This document shows, one piece after another, positions 24,615-31,821 of a stretch of 64,000 nucleotides of DNA; positions within the stretch are counted from its first letter, which is position 1; every line of letters starts with the position of its first letter. The notes under the pieces are model-generated. The model was not told the DNA's origin, did no database searches, and was given only the letters and a program-made list of their open reading frames with translations. Source of the stretch: BOG-908 sp963850605 (lineage in GTDB: Bacteria; Pseudomonadota; Alphaproteobacteria; Acetobacterales; Acetobacteraceae); assembly GCA_963850605.1 (NCBI GenBank), contig CAWKLX010000002.1:248001-312000 (forward strand), given 5' to 3'. Both the position numbers and the translations under genes were made by a program.

Positions 24615-25564
24615 CGTGCGGAGACCAGCGTGATGGCAGCGGTGCGAGGCGCCACGCGCACCTCGCCCTCGCTGGTGACTTCCGCGTCCACGATGGAGTG
24701 CGACATGGGGTTTTCCACCCGAATGCGGTCACCGCGCGCGCCGGCCTGCACCGCGATACCCTGCGCGCAAAGCGAGATGCCGTCGCTGTCGAGGCGCATG
24801 CGCACGAGCGCGCCGCGCTGGACGAGTGGCGGCCGTGTGAGGTCGGCGCTGGTCAATGCCTGGCCTGCGGACACGTCGTGGCGTGTTGCCATGCCGACGA
24901 TCGAGTCCGCTTGCAGGGGGCGCGCGCCGTGCAGGCTAGAGATGCGCACGCGAACCATCTGCACATCGTCGGCGGAGAGGGTGCTGCCTGGCGAGAGGCG
25001 GTGCGTGGCGGCGGCGGTGCGCGCCATCGGCACGACCTGGCCGGCGACGCGCATCTGTATAGGCGGCATGTCGGCGGCCGAGACGGTGAGCATGGCGGTG
25101 AAGCGGCCGCCTTGCGGCTCGTAATTCAGCTGCACGATCTCGGGCGTGATGCGGCTGCCATGCGGCACCATGATCGGTTGCAGGTCGGGCGATATTATGT
25201 CGGCGTCTGCAGGTGCGCCGGAGTCTTCAAGGCTGCGGCGCAATGAAGCGGCGAGTGACGCGCGGGACAAGACATCGCCGCGGCGTTCTATGATCGCTTG
25301 TTCGCTGCCACTGGCAGGGCGCCAGGCGACATCGTAGTCGCGCGCGATGGCCGCGAGCTGCGCGGCGGGCACGACGATGCGCGCGCCAGGGGCGGGTGCG
25401 GCGCCGAGCACGCGGTTCGGGGCGGCGCCCAGATCGTCGAACAGGTCGGCGAGACGCACGGTGGCTTCCGTGATCTGCGAAAACGGGCGCAGCATGGCCG
25501 CGTCGCACAGGCCGGGCACTGCGATGAACGCGGCGGCCGAAAGCAGGCAGGACAGACGGGACAT
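24611..25564 (-). CDS. flgA: Flagellar P-ring assembly chaperone FlgA
   Basis: 317 residues with a signal peptide (MSRLSCLLSAAAFIAVPGLCDA). The C-terminal SAF-like domain has the FlgA signature: VVPMARTAAATHRLSPGSTLSADDVQMVRV, VGMATRHDVSAGQALTSADLTRPPLVQRGALVRM and GDRIRVENPMSHSIVDAEVTSEGEVRV. FlgA is a periplasmic chaperone for FlgI ring formation. It starts five bases after the flgG stop and overlaps flgH by four bases, placing it in one operon. Confidence 0.95.
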   Translation of the reverse strand: MSRLSCLLSAAAFIAVPGLCDAAMLRPFSQITEATVRLADLFDDLGAAPNRVLGAAPAPGARIVVPAAQLAAIARDYDVAWRPASGSEQAIIERRGDVLSRASLAASLRRSLEDSGAPADADIISPDLQPIMVPHGSRITPEIVQLNYEPQGGRFTAMLTVSAADMPPIQMRVAGQVVPMARTAAATHRLSPGSTLSADDVQMVRVRISSLHGARPLQADSIVGMATRHDVSAGQALTSADLTRPPLVQRGALVRMRLDSDGISLCAQGIAVQAGARGDRIRVENPMSHSIVDAEVTSEGEVRVAPRTAAITLVSAR

Positions 25565-25569
25565 ATCAG

Positions 25570-26355
25570 CTACCTCAAATTCGTCAGGGTTTGCAGCATC
25601 TCGTTGGAGGATGTGATGACCTTGCTGTTCATCTCGTAGGCGCGCTGGGCGGTGATCAGGCTCGTGATCTCGGTGACCACGTTGACATTGCTGCTTTCGA
25701 CGTAGCCCTGCATCACGCTGCCGTAGCCGGGTGAGCCGGGCGTGCCGGTGGTGGCATTTCCCGATGCGCCGCTTTGGAGAAACAGATTGTCCCCCTGCGC
25801 ATCCAGCCCCGCCTCGTTTGGGAACGCGGCGAGCTGGATTTGGCCAAGCGTTTGCGGCTGCGTCTGGCCGCTGATGGTGGCCTGCACCTGGCCGGACGCA
25901 TTCACGCTGACGCTGACCGCGTTGGTGGGCACGGTGATGCCGGGTGCGACCGGGAATCCGTCGGCGGTGACGATGGTGCCATCTGGGGCGAGCGCGAACG
26001 TTCCGTCGCGCGTGTAGGCGACTTCGCCTGACGGCAGCGTCACCTGGAAATAGCCGTTGCCCTGTATGGCCATATCGAGCGAGTTGCCGGTCTGCTGCAG
26101 GTTGCCCTGCTCGGTGATGCGGTAGATCGCCGCGGTCTTCACGCCGAGGCCGATCTGCGCGCCCGACGGCACCACGGTGCCGTTGTCGGACGAGTTAGAA
26201 CCGACGCTGCGCAGATTCTGGTAGATCAGGTCCTGGAACTCGGCCCGCCGGCGCTTGAAGCCTGTGGTGCTCATGTTGGCGATATTGTTGGAGATGACCT
26301 CCACATTCGTCTGCTGCGCCTGCATGCCGGTGCCGGCGATGTCGAGCGATCGCAT
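25570..26355 (-). CDS. flgG: Distal rod protein FlgG
   Basis: 261 residues, the standard FlgG length. N-terminal rod motif MRSLDIAGTGMQAQQTNVEVISNNIANMSTTGFKRRRAEFQD, the central hook/rod domain with GNYF-like SLDMAIQGNGYFQVTLPSGE, and the C-terminal helix YVESSNVNVVTEITSLITAQRAYEMNSKVI. It forms the distal rod through the P and L rings. It follows flgF by 35 bp and precedes flgA by 5 bp. Confidence 0.97.
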   Translation of the reverse strand: MRSLDIAGTGMQAQQTNVEVISNNIANMSTTGFKRRRAEFQDLIYQNLRSVGSNSSDNGTVVPSGAQIGLGVKTAAIYRITEQGNLQQTGNSLDMAIQGNGYFQVTLPSGEVAYTRDGTFALAPDGTIVTADGFPVAPGITVPTNAVSVSVNASGQVQATISGQTQPQTLGQIQLAAFPNEAGLDAQGDNLFLQSGASGNATTGTPGSPGYGSVMQGYVESSNVNVVTEITSLITAQRAYEMNSKVITSSNEMLQTLTNLR

Positions 26356-26390
26356 TGTCTTCAGCGCTCCTTATATAGAGTGGGTCGCGA

Positions 26391-27134
26391 TCAGGCGTTC
26401 GCGGGTGCTGCGATCTTGTCGATCGCGGTCTGGCGGCGTTGGCCTTCGGCTTCGACCAACTGGGTCACGAACTGGAAATCGCGTTCGGTCGAGATCATGC
26501 GCGTGATCTCGGCGATCGGCTGCACGTTGCTGTCCTCCACCGTGCCCTGCACGATCTTCGGACGCAGGACTGGCGTGGTCGGCACGTCGGCGCGGAACAG
26601 ACGGCCGCCTTCCGCGGTCAGGCGGTTGGGGTCGTTCGGTGTGACAACGGCGATCTGGCCGATGATGCCGTTTTGACTGCGCAACGTGCCGTCCGCTTTG
26701 ACGGTGAGGTCGGTGTCGGCGGCCGAGAGCTGCAATTTCTGCGCGTTGACATCGAGCAGCGGGTTGCCGGCGCCGTCGGTGACGGTGCCGTCCTGCTGCA
26801 GGGTGAAGCGGCCCGCGCGGGTGAGGCGCGTGCCCGCGGCGGTTTGCACGGTGAACCAGCCATCGCCGGACAGGGCCAAGTCGAGCGGGTTGCCGGTCTG
26901 GGTCAGGGTGCCTTCCGCGCGGTCGCGATAGGTGGCGCGGGTTTGGGTGAAGGCGACCGTGCGGCCGCCCGGCGGCTCGGCACGGGTGGGCTGGCGCACC
27001 AGCCAGTCGGCGAACACGGTCCGCTCGGCGCGGTAGCCCGGCGTGCTGGCGTTGGCAAGATTGCCGGCCACCACGTCCATGGCGCGCTGCTGCGCCGCGA
27101 GGCGGGAGACGGCAATGTTGATGGTGTTGTCCAT
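26391..27134 (-). CDS. flgF: Proximal rod protein FlgF
   Basis: 247 residues from the ATG at 27134, preceded by a GGAG ribosome site. The N-terminal rod motif is RLAAQQRAMDVVAGNLANASTPGYRAERTVF, the middle has LDLALSGDGWFTVQTAAGTRLTRAGRFTLQQDG, and the C-terminus is TVEDSNVQPIAEITRMISTERDFQF. It is the first gene of the flgF-flgG-flgA-flgH operon and is preceded by a sigma-54 promoter at 27229-27243. An in-frame upstream extension of 89 codons is only translated tandem-repeat DNA and was not used. Confidence 0.96.
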   Translation of the reverse strand: MDNTINIAVSRLAAQQRAMDVVAGNLANASTPGYRAERTVFADWLVRQPTRAEPPGGRTVAFTQTRATYRDRAEGTLTQTGNPLDLALSGDGWFTVQTAAGTRLTRAGRFTLQQDGTVTDGAGNPLLDVNAQKLQLSAADTDLTVKADGTLRSQNGIIGQIAVVTPNDPNRLTAEGGRLFRADVPTTPVLRPKIVQGTVEDSNVQPIAEITRMISTERDFQFVTQLVEAEGQRRQTAIDKIAAPANA

Positions 27135-27164
27135 GGTGGCTCCGTCTTGTGTCGGCAGGTTGTG

Positions 27165-27235
27165 CGGGGGTCGATCGCAAGCGGGGGTCAATGCAAGCGG
27201 GGGGTCGATCGCAAGCGAGGGGTCGATCGCAAGAG
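27165..27235. repeat. Short tandem repeat in the flgF leader
   Basis: Four imperfect copies of a unit of about 16-18 bases reading GGGGTCGATCGCAAGCG (one copy has TCAATGCAAGCG). They occupy the leader between the flgF start and its sigma-54 promoter; the last copy's GCAAG runs into the -12 element. Each unit has a GATC-centred palindrome CGATCG. Variation in copy number would change the leader length without touching the coding region. Confidence 0.8.
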
Positions 27236-27243
27236 GCGTGCCA
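27229..27243 (-). promoter_or_regulatory. Sigma-54 (RpoN) promoter of the flgF operon
   Basis: On the minus strand the sequence is TGGCACGCCTCTTGC, a full match to TGGCACG-N4-TTGC. The -12 TTGC ends at 27229, about 95 bases before the flgF ATG. Sigma-54 control of rod and hook genes through FlbD and FliX is established in Caulobacter, and fliX lies in this same cluster. Confidence 0.88.
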
Positions 27244-27420
27244 GGGTGCGCGGCCCGTGGGCGCGGGGTGGGCGGCTGGCGCTCGGCTGATTTGCCGGGC
27301 GGGATGTGCCGGGCGGGCACATTCGCGCGTGCTGGGAAAACCGCGTGCGGGGCCGGCGTTGCCGTTCGCATACCGCGCACCAGCGTTCGGCCGCGCGGCA
27401 TTCACAGGGAGAGATCGGTC

Positions 27421-27867
27421 ATGTCAAAGATGGTCAACAGCATCGCATTGGCGGGTTTGCTGGCGATGGCCGCCGCACCAGGGGCGTGGGCGCAAGCGGC
27501 CGGCGGCGCCGCCGGCGGCGCGGGCGGTGCCGGCAGCACCGGCGGGATGAGCGGGGGGATGGGCACCGGCAGCTCCGGCATGGGCACGGGCACGGCGAAC
27601 CCGAGCAGCAGCGGCATGGGTGGCGGAGCCGGCGTGGGTGGCAGCACCGGGACGGGCATGACCGGCGCAAGCGGGGGCAGTACGGCGCCCTCCGGCATGA
27701 CCGCGCCAAGCGGCACGGGCGTGGGTGGCAGCACGGGCACAGGCTTGGGCACGAGCAGTGGCGGAGCCGGCACAGGTACGCCAGGCGGCGCCATGGGCAT
27801 GCCGAGCGCGAACGGTGCGGGCACCGGCAGCACGGGGACCAACAACACCGGCACGCCGCCACAATAG
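27421..27867 (+). CDS. Secreted Gly/Ser/Thr/Met-rich low-complexity protein
   Basis: 148 residues. A clear signal peptide (MSKMVNSIALAGLLAMAAAPGAWAQA, cleavage after AWA-Q-A) is followed by a chain of almost only Gly, Ser, Thr, Ala, Met, Pro and Asn. Motifs GTGVGGSTGTG and SSGMGGG recur, with few charged or aromatic residues. Such sequences are disordered surface or matrix proteins. A GGGAGAG ribosome site precedes the ATG. It is divergent from flgF but shares no visible flagellar feature. Function unknown. The G/C-repetitive DNA also produces long open frames on the other strand that I rejected. Confidence 0.7.
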   Translation: MSKMVNSIALAGLLAMAAAPGAWAQAAGGAAGGAGGAGSTGGMSGGMGTGSSGMGTGTANPSSSGMGGGAGVGGSTGTGMTGASGGSTAPSGMTAPSGTGVGGSTGTGLGTSSGGAGTGTPGGAMGMPSANGAGTGSTGTNNTGTPPQ

Positions 27868-27936
27868 GCGACGAAGAACAGTCAGGCCGAGATCGGTTCT
27901 ACCTCGACCGATCCTGGTCTGGCCTTTCGCTTGGCA

Positions 27937-27985
27937 AGCATGTTTATCGGTTCAGATGATTCCATCTGAACCGACCATGCTCTAG
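27937..27985. repeat. Intergenic palindromic repeat, copy 3 (hairpin)
   Basis: AGCATG-TTTATCGGTTCAGATG then an ATTC loop, then CATCTGAACCGACCATGCT and TAG: a near-perfect hairpin of the same family as 23774-23821. The flanking TTGGCAAGCAT is also shared with the reverse complement of copy 1. It lies after the Gly-rich protein gene, before the aspartate aminotransferase gene, and may terminate transcription of the former. Confidence 0.75.
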
Positions 27986-28018
27986 GGTTGCGGCACGTCA
28001 CCGCAGGATCCTAAGCAC

Positions 28019-29218
28019 ATGCTGATCGCCGACCGGCTGACCAAAATCAGTCCGAGCCAGACCATTGCCATCTCGTCCAAGGCCCGCGCCCTGCGCGCGG
28101 CCGGGCGCGATGTGATCAGCCTGTCGGCGGGCGAGCCGGATTTCGATACGCCCGAGCATATAAAACAGGCGGCGATGCGCGCCATTGCGGCCGGCCAGAC
28201 GAAATACACCGACGTGGCCGGCACCCCGCAGCTGCGTCGGGCGGTGGCGGAGAAATTCAGGCGGGATAGCGGGCTCGACTATGCGCCCGACGAGATCATC
28301 GTGTCGACCGGCGGCAAGCAGGTCATCTACAACGCAATGGTCGCCACCCTGAATCCGGGTGACGAGGCGATCATCCCGAGCCCGTGCTGGGTCAGCTATC
28401 CGGACATCGTGGCGCTGGCGGAAGGCACGCCGGTGATCGTGCCGTGCGGGCAGAATCACGGGTTCAAGTTGCGGGCCGAGGATCTGGAGGCGGCGATCAC
28501 GCCGCGCACGAAGTGGTTTTTCCTCAACTCCCCCAACAACCCGACGGGCGCCGCCTATTCGGCCGAGGATCTGCGGCCGATCTGCGATGTGCTGCTGCGC
28601 CACCCGCATGTGTGGGTGTTCACCGACGATATCTATGAGAAGCTGGCCTATGACGGGTTCCGCCCGGCGACCGTGGTGGAGGTGGAGCCGCTTCTGCGCG
28701 CACGGACCGTAACGATGAACGGGTGCAGCAAGGCGTATGCGATGACCGGCTGGCGCGTAGGCTTCGCCGGCGCGCCGCGTGCGCTGATCAAGGCAATGGA
28801 TACATTGCAGAGCCAGTCAACCTCCAGCACCTCCTCGGTCAGCCAGGCGGCCGCGGTGCAGGCGCTGGAAGGGCCGCAGGACGCGGTCGGGGAGATGGTG
28901 ACGGCCTACCAGGCACGGCGGGATTTGGTGGTGGATGCGTTGCGCGCGATCCCGGGCCTGACCTGTCACAAGCCCGAGGGCGCGTTCTATGTGTTTCCCG
29001 GGCTGCATGGCTGCATCGGCAAGACGACGGCCGGCGGCGCGCGCATCACCGATGACGAGGCGTTCGTGGTGGCGCTGCTGGACGAGCATGGCGTGGCGGC
29101 CGTGCATGGCAGCGCGTTCATGTATCCCGGGCATTTCCGGGTGAGCTACGCGACCGACACTGAGAGTTTGCGGGAGGCGTGTGCGCGCATCGCCACGTTC
29201 TGTGGGGCGATGCGGTAG
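28019..29218 (+). CDS. Aspartate aminotransferase (class I/II PLP enzyme)
   Basis: 399 residues, typical of the alphaproteobacterial AspAT/prephenate aminotransferase family. N-terminus ADRLTKISPSQTIAISSKARAL, substrate loop SLSAGEPDFDTPEHI, cofactor residues in NSPNNPTGAAYS and FTDDIYEKLAYDG, PLP-binding lysine in NGCSKAYAMTGWRVGFAGAP, and the C-terminal arginine in HFRVSYATD. It transfers the amino group between aspartate and 2-oxoglutarate. A frameshifted paralogue lies 1.3 kb downstream. The start at 28019 follows a palindromic repeat. Confidence 0.94.
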   Translation: MLIADRLTKISPSQTIAISSKARALRAAGRDVISLSAGEPDFDTPEHIKQAAMRAIAAGQTKYTDVAGTPQLRRAVAEKFRRDSGLDYAPDEIIVSTGGKQVIYNAMVATLNPGDEAIIPSPCWVSYPDIVALAEGTPVIVPCGQNHGFKLRAEDLEAAITPRTKWFFLNSPNNPTGAAYSAEDLRPICDVLLRHPHVWVFTDDIYEKLAYDGFRPATVVEVEPLLRARTVTMNGCSKAYAMTGWRVGFAGAPRALIKAMDTLQSQSTSSTSSVSQAAAVQALEGPQDAVGEMVTAYQARRDLVVDALRAIPGLTCHKPEGAFYVFPGLHGCIGKTTAGGARITDDEAFVVALLDEHGVAAVHGSAFMYPGHFRVSYATDTESLREACARIATFCGAMR

Positions 29219-29227
29219 GGGAAGAAG

Positions 29228-29776
29228 ATGAATTCAGCCCTCCTGCAGCCGTTGACGATCGAGGAATTCCTGGAATGGGAGGATCGCCAGGAGTTCAAGC
29301 ACGAGTTCAACGGGGTGGGTGCCGTAGCTACAGTGGGCTGCACCGCGGCGCATTCGACTATTCAGGGCAATCTTGCGTTCCAGCTCGTCGATCGCCTTGC
29401 GGGCAAACCGTGCCGGTTTCACGGCAGCGACTTCAAGCTGCGTTTGGCCGACAGCGTGCGATACACGGACGGCCTGGTGGTCCGCACCAAAGTCGACCCG
29501 TCCAGCACATGGATCACTGATCCCGTGGTGATCTTCGAGGTGCTGAGCGACTCCGCCGCGCATGTAGATTTTGGCGCCCAGGCTCGTGAGTACGAGGCGA
29601 CGCCATCTGTTCAGCGCTATGCGGTGCTGCACCAGGATGAGGTGGCGGCCACCCAGTTCGCGCGCGTGGATGGCGATTGGGTCGGCCATATCCTGAAGCG
29701 GGACGCGATGGTGGAGATGCCGGAAATCGGCGTGTGCCTGCCGTCGCTGGAGCTGTATGCGGGTCTGGAGATGTGA
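29228..29776 (+). CDS. Uma2-family putative restriction-endonuclease-fold protein
   Basis: 182 residues. Starts MNSALLQPLTIEEFLEWEDRQEFKHEF, the Uma2 N-terminus, with the PD-(D/E)XK-like core VRYTDGLVV and DPVVIFEVLSDSA, and ends MPEIGVCLPSLELYAGLEM. The family is very common in cyanobacteria and some proteobacteria and is predicted to be a nuclease; cellular role unknown. It is nine bases after the aminotransferase stop and overlaps the following membrane-protein gene by four bases (GTGA). A decayed relative is at 15103-15582. Confidence 0.88.
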   Translation: MNSALLQPLTIEEFLEWEDRQEFKHEFNGVGAVATVGCTAAHSTIQGNLAFQLVDRLAGKPCRFHGSDFKLRLADSVRYTDGLVVRTKVDPSSTWITDPVVIFEVLSDSAAHVDFGAQAREYEATPSVQRYAVLHQDEVAATQFARVDGDWVGHILKRDAMVEMPEIGVCLPSLELYAGLEM

Positions 29777-30495
29777 GCGAGCCAGCGCAGGACGGTGGCG
29801 GGCACGAGGAGACACGAGGGGTGCATCTGGAGCCATCGCATCACGCGCCGGGCACCCGGCAGGAATTCTTGCGGCAGTATGCGATGATCGTGCTGTCCAT
29901 CCTGACGGCCCTTGGGTTGGAGCGCGTGGCGGTTGGGCTGCACGACCGGGCTGCGGCCCGCGAGAGCCGGTTTCAGATCGAGGCGGAACTGGCGCGTGAT
30001 GCGGCCGATCTCGCGGTGTCCGAACAGGTCAATCGCGCCAGCATCAAGCAGACGAAAACCGCGTTGAGGGCGCTTATTGCGCAACTGAAAGCCCCGCAGC
30101 CGGGCCCGATGAAACCAGACGCGTCGATTGCGCCGTTGCTGACCGGATTTTCCATATCGACACCGTCTTGGCAGCGCCAGGCATGGGACACGGCGGTGTC
30201 GGATCAGTCCGCAAGCCATTTGGACGCCGGCGATCTGAACCGATACCGCGTCATCTATGCGTCCGAGCGCGATCTGAACGAACTCGCACAATTGTTGCTC
30301 GGCGGTGAGTGGCTGACGCAGTCGGTCAACGTCGAACTGGATGCGCAGCTTGGGCGATATGACGTGCGGCAGATTGCTGGCGTGCTGGCGCGGTATCTTT
30401 TGGTGGTCGAGCAGGTGGAGGCCGGTGAGGAAAAACTTTCCGGCTTGTTGACGGCCACCGGGCCGACTTCGGCATCCGCCGGTTCGCCTCGGTAG
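29773..30495 (+). CDS. Hypothetical single-span membrane protein coupled to Uma2
   Basis: 240 residues from a GTG that overlaps the Uma2 stop codon (GTGA). One hydrophobic segment (AMIVLSILTALGLERVAVGL, about residues 37-56) is followed by a charged helical region (RESRFQIEAELARDAADLAVSEQVNRA) and a globular end. No family recognised. The pattern of one anchor plus a cytoplasmic or periplasmic helical domain is seen in many DUF-type inner-membrane proteins. Translational coupling suggests it works with the Uma2 protein; that is an inference. Confidence 0.65.
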   Translation: MSEPAQDGGGHEETRGVHLEPSHHAPGTRQEFLRQYAMIVLSILTALGLERVAVGLHDRAAARESRFQIEAELARDAADLAVSEQVNRASIKQTKTALRALIAQLKAPQPGPMKPDASIAPLLTGFSISTPSWQRQAWDTAVSDQSASHLDAGDLNRYRVIYASERDLNELAQLLLGGEWLTQSVNVELDAQLGRYDVRQIAGVLARYLLVVEQVEAGEEKLSGLLTATGPTSASAGSPR

Positions 30496-30497
30496 AC

Positions 30498-31740
30498 ATG
30501 CACGAACCGGCGCTTCGGACAGGGGCGAGGGCTGCCGGGCCGACGCTCTCGGCGCGGCAATCCTGCGTTCCGGTGGCGGAAACAATGGCGATGACGGCGC
30601 GCGCGCGAGACTTGCGGGCGCAAGGGCGCGACGTGATCGCGCTGACGCTGGGGGAGCCGGATTTCGCGACGCCGCCGCATGTGGTGGAGGCGGCGCATCG
30701 GGCGGCGCTGGCAGGTGAGACGAAATATCCGCCGGTGGGTGGGACGCCGGCGTTGAAGCGCGCGATCGCGGCCAAGTTTCATCGCGACTCAGGCTTTGGA
30801 GTACGCGCCCGGGCAGATACTGGTGGGGCATGGCGCGCGGCAGATCATCTACGATGCTTTGACGGCGACCCTGGAGGCAGGCGATCAGGTGCTGGTGCCT
30901 GCGCCGTGCTGGAATGCCTATCCGCTGATTACGCGGATGGCCGGTGCTGAGCCCGTGTTCCTGGACTGCGCCGCTGAGCATGGCTTCTTGCCGCAGCCCT
31001 GCGATGTGGCGCGGGCGATCGGCCCGCGGACCAAATGGCTTGTGCTGAACTTTCCGAACAACCCGACGGGCGCGGTATGTCCGGAGCGGCATTTGCTGGC
31101 AATCGCCGAGGTGCTGCGTGCGTCGTCGCATGTCTGGGTGATGGCCGACGATATGTATGAGCATCTGATCCATGATGGATCGGCCAATGCAACGTTGGCT
31201 GCATGCGCGCCCGACCTGGCGGACCGCATACTGACAGTGAGCGGTGTGTCGAAGACGTACGCTATGACGGGTTGGCGCGTGGGGTTCGCGGGGGGGCCTG
31301 CGCGGTTGATCGAGGCGATGGCGCGGGTGCAGGGCCAGTCCACCGGCGGTGTTTCGCCGATCGCGCAGTCGGCAGCGGTGGCGGCGCTGGATGGGCCGCA
31401 GGACCAGGTGGCGGTGATGCGGATGGCGTATGCGGCGCGCAGCCGGCGGGCCGTCGCCGTGCTTGGCGCGATCGACGGGCTGGAATGTCCGGCGCCGGCG
31501 GCCGCGTTCTACCTGTATCCGTCAATTGCCGGGTTGCTGGGGCGGCGCAGCCCGGCCGGCGTTCTGATCGACACGGATGCGGCGTTTTGTAAGGCTTTGC
31601 TGGAGGAGGCGGGGGTGGCGGCCGTGCAGGGTGCGGCGTTTCACAAGAGTCCGCACGTACGGCTCAGCACCGCGGCCGCGGACTCGGAGCTGGATGACGC
31701 GTGTCGCCGGATCGCTGCGTTCTGCGCGAGCCTCTCGTAA
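30498..31740 (+). pseudogene. Second aspartate aminotransferase gene, frameshifted
   Basis: Codons 1-99 give the N-terminal part (RDVIALTLGEPDFATPPHV ... KRAIAAKFHRDSG). The rest (LEYAPGQILVGHGARQIIYD ... SGVSKTYAMTGWRVGFAGG) continues in the +1 frame. A single extra T in the TTT run at 30795-30797 explains the break; without it the gene encodes 413 residues, closely matching the intact paralogue at 28019-29218, including the PLP lysine. As read, only a fragment without the PLP lysine can be made. Spacing is two bases from the upstream membrane-protein gene. Confidence 0.85.
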
Positions 31741-31821
31741 CCCGTCTTAACGGCTTGGCAAATCCCGTCGCGTAGCGTCGCGCCAGCGCTCCGCCGCCGG
31801 GGACGCCGGGCATGAAGGCCA

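Noticed and set aside
24611..27134. Additional sigma-54 promoters inside the flgF-flgH operon
   Set aside because: Genes are spaced 35 bp or less or overlap, and I saw no further TGGCAC-N5-TTGC match, so the promoter before flgF probably serves all.
27424..27864. Three overlapping minus-strand frames
   Set aside because: Shadows of the Gly-rich secreted protein gene, all low complexity.
30795..30797. Programmed ribosomal frameshifting as an explanation for the broken genes
   Set aside because: The break sites share no slippery heptamer, stop or downstream pseudoknot pattern, and fall in unrelated families not known to use recoding.
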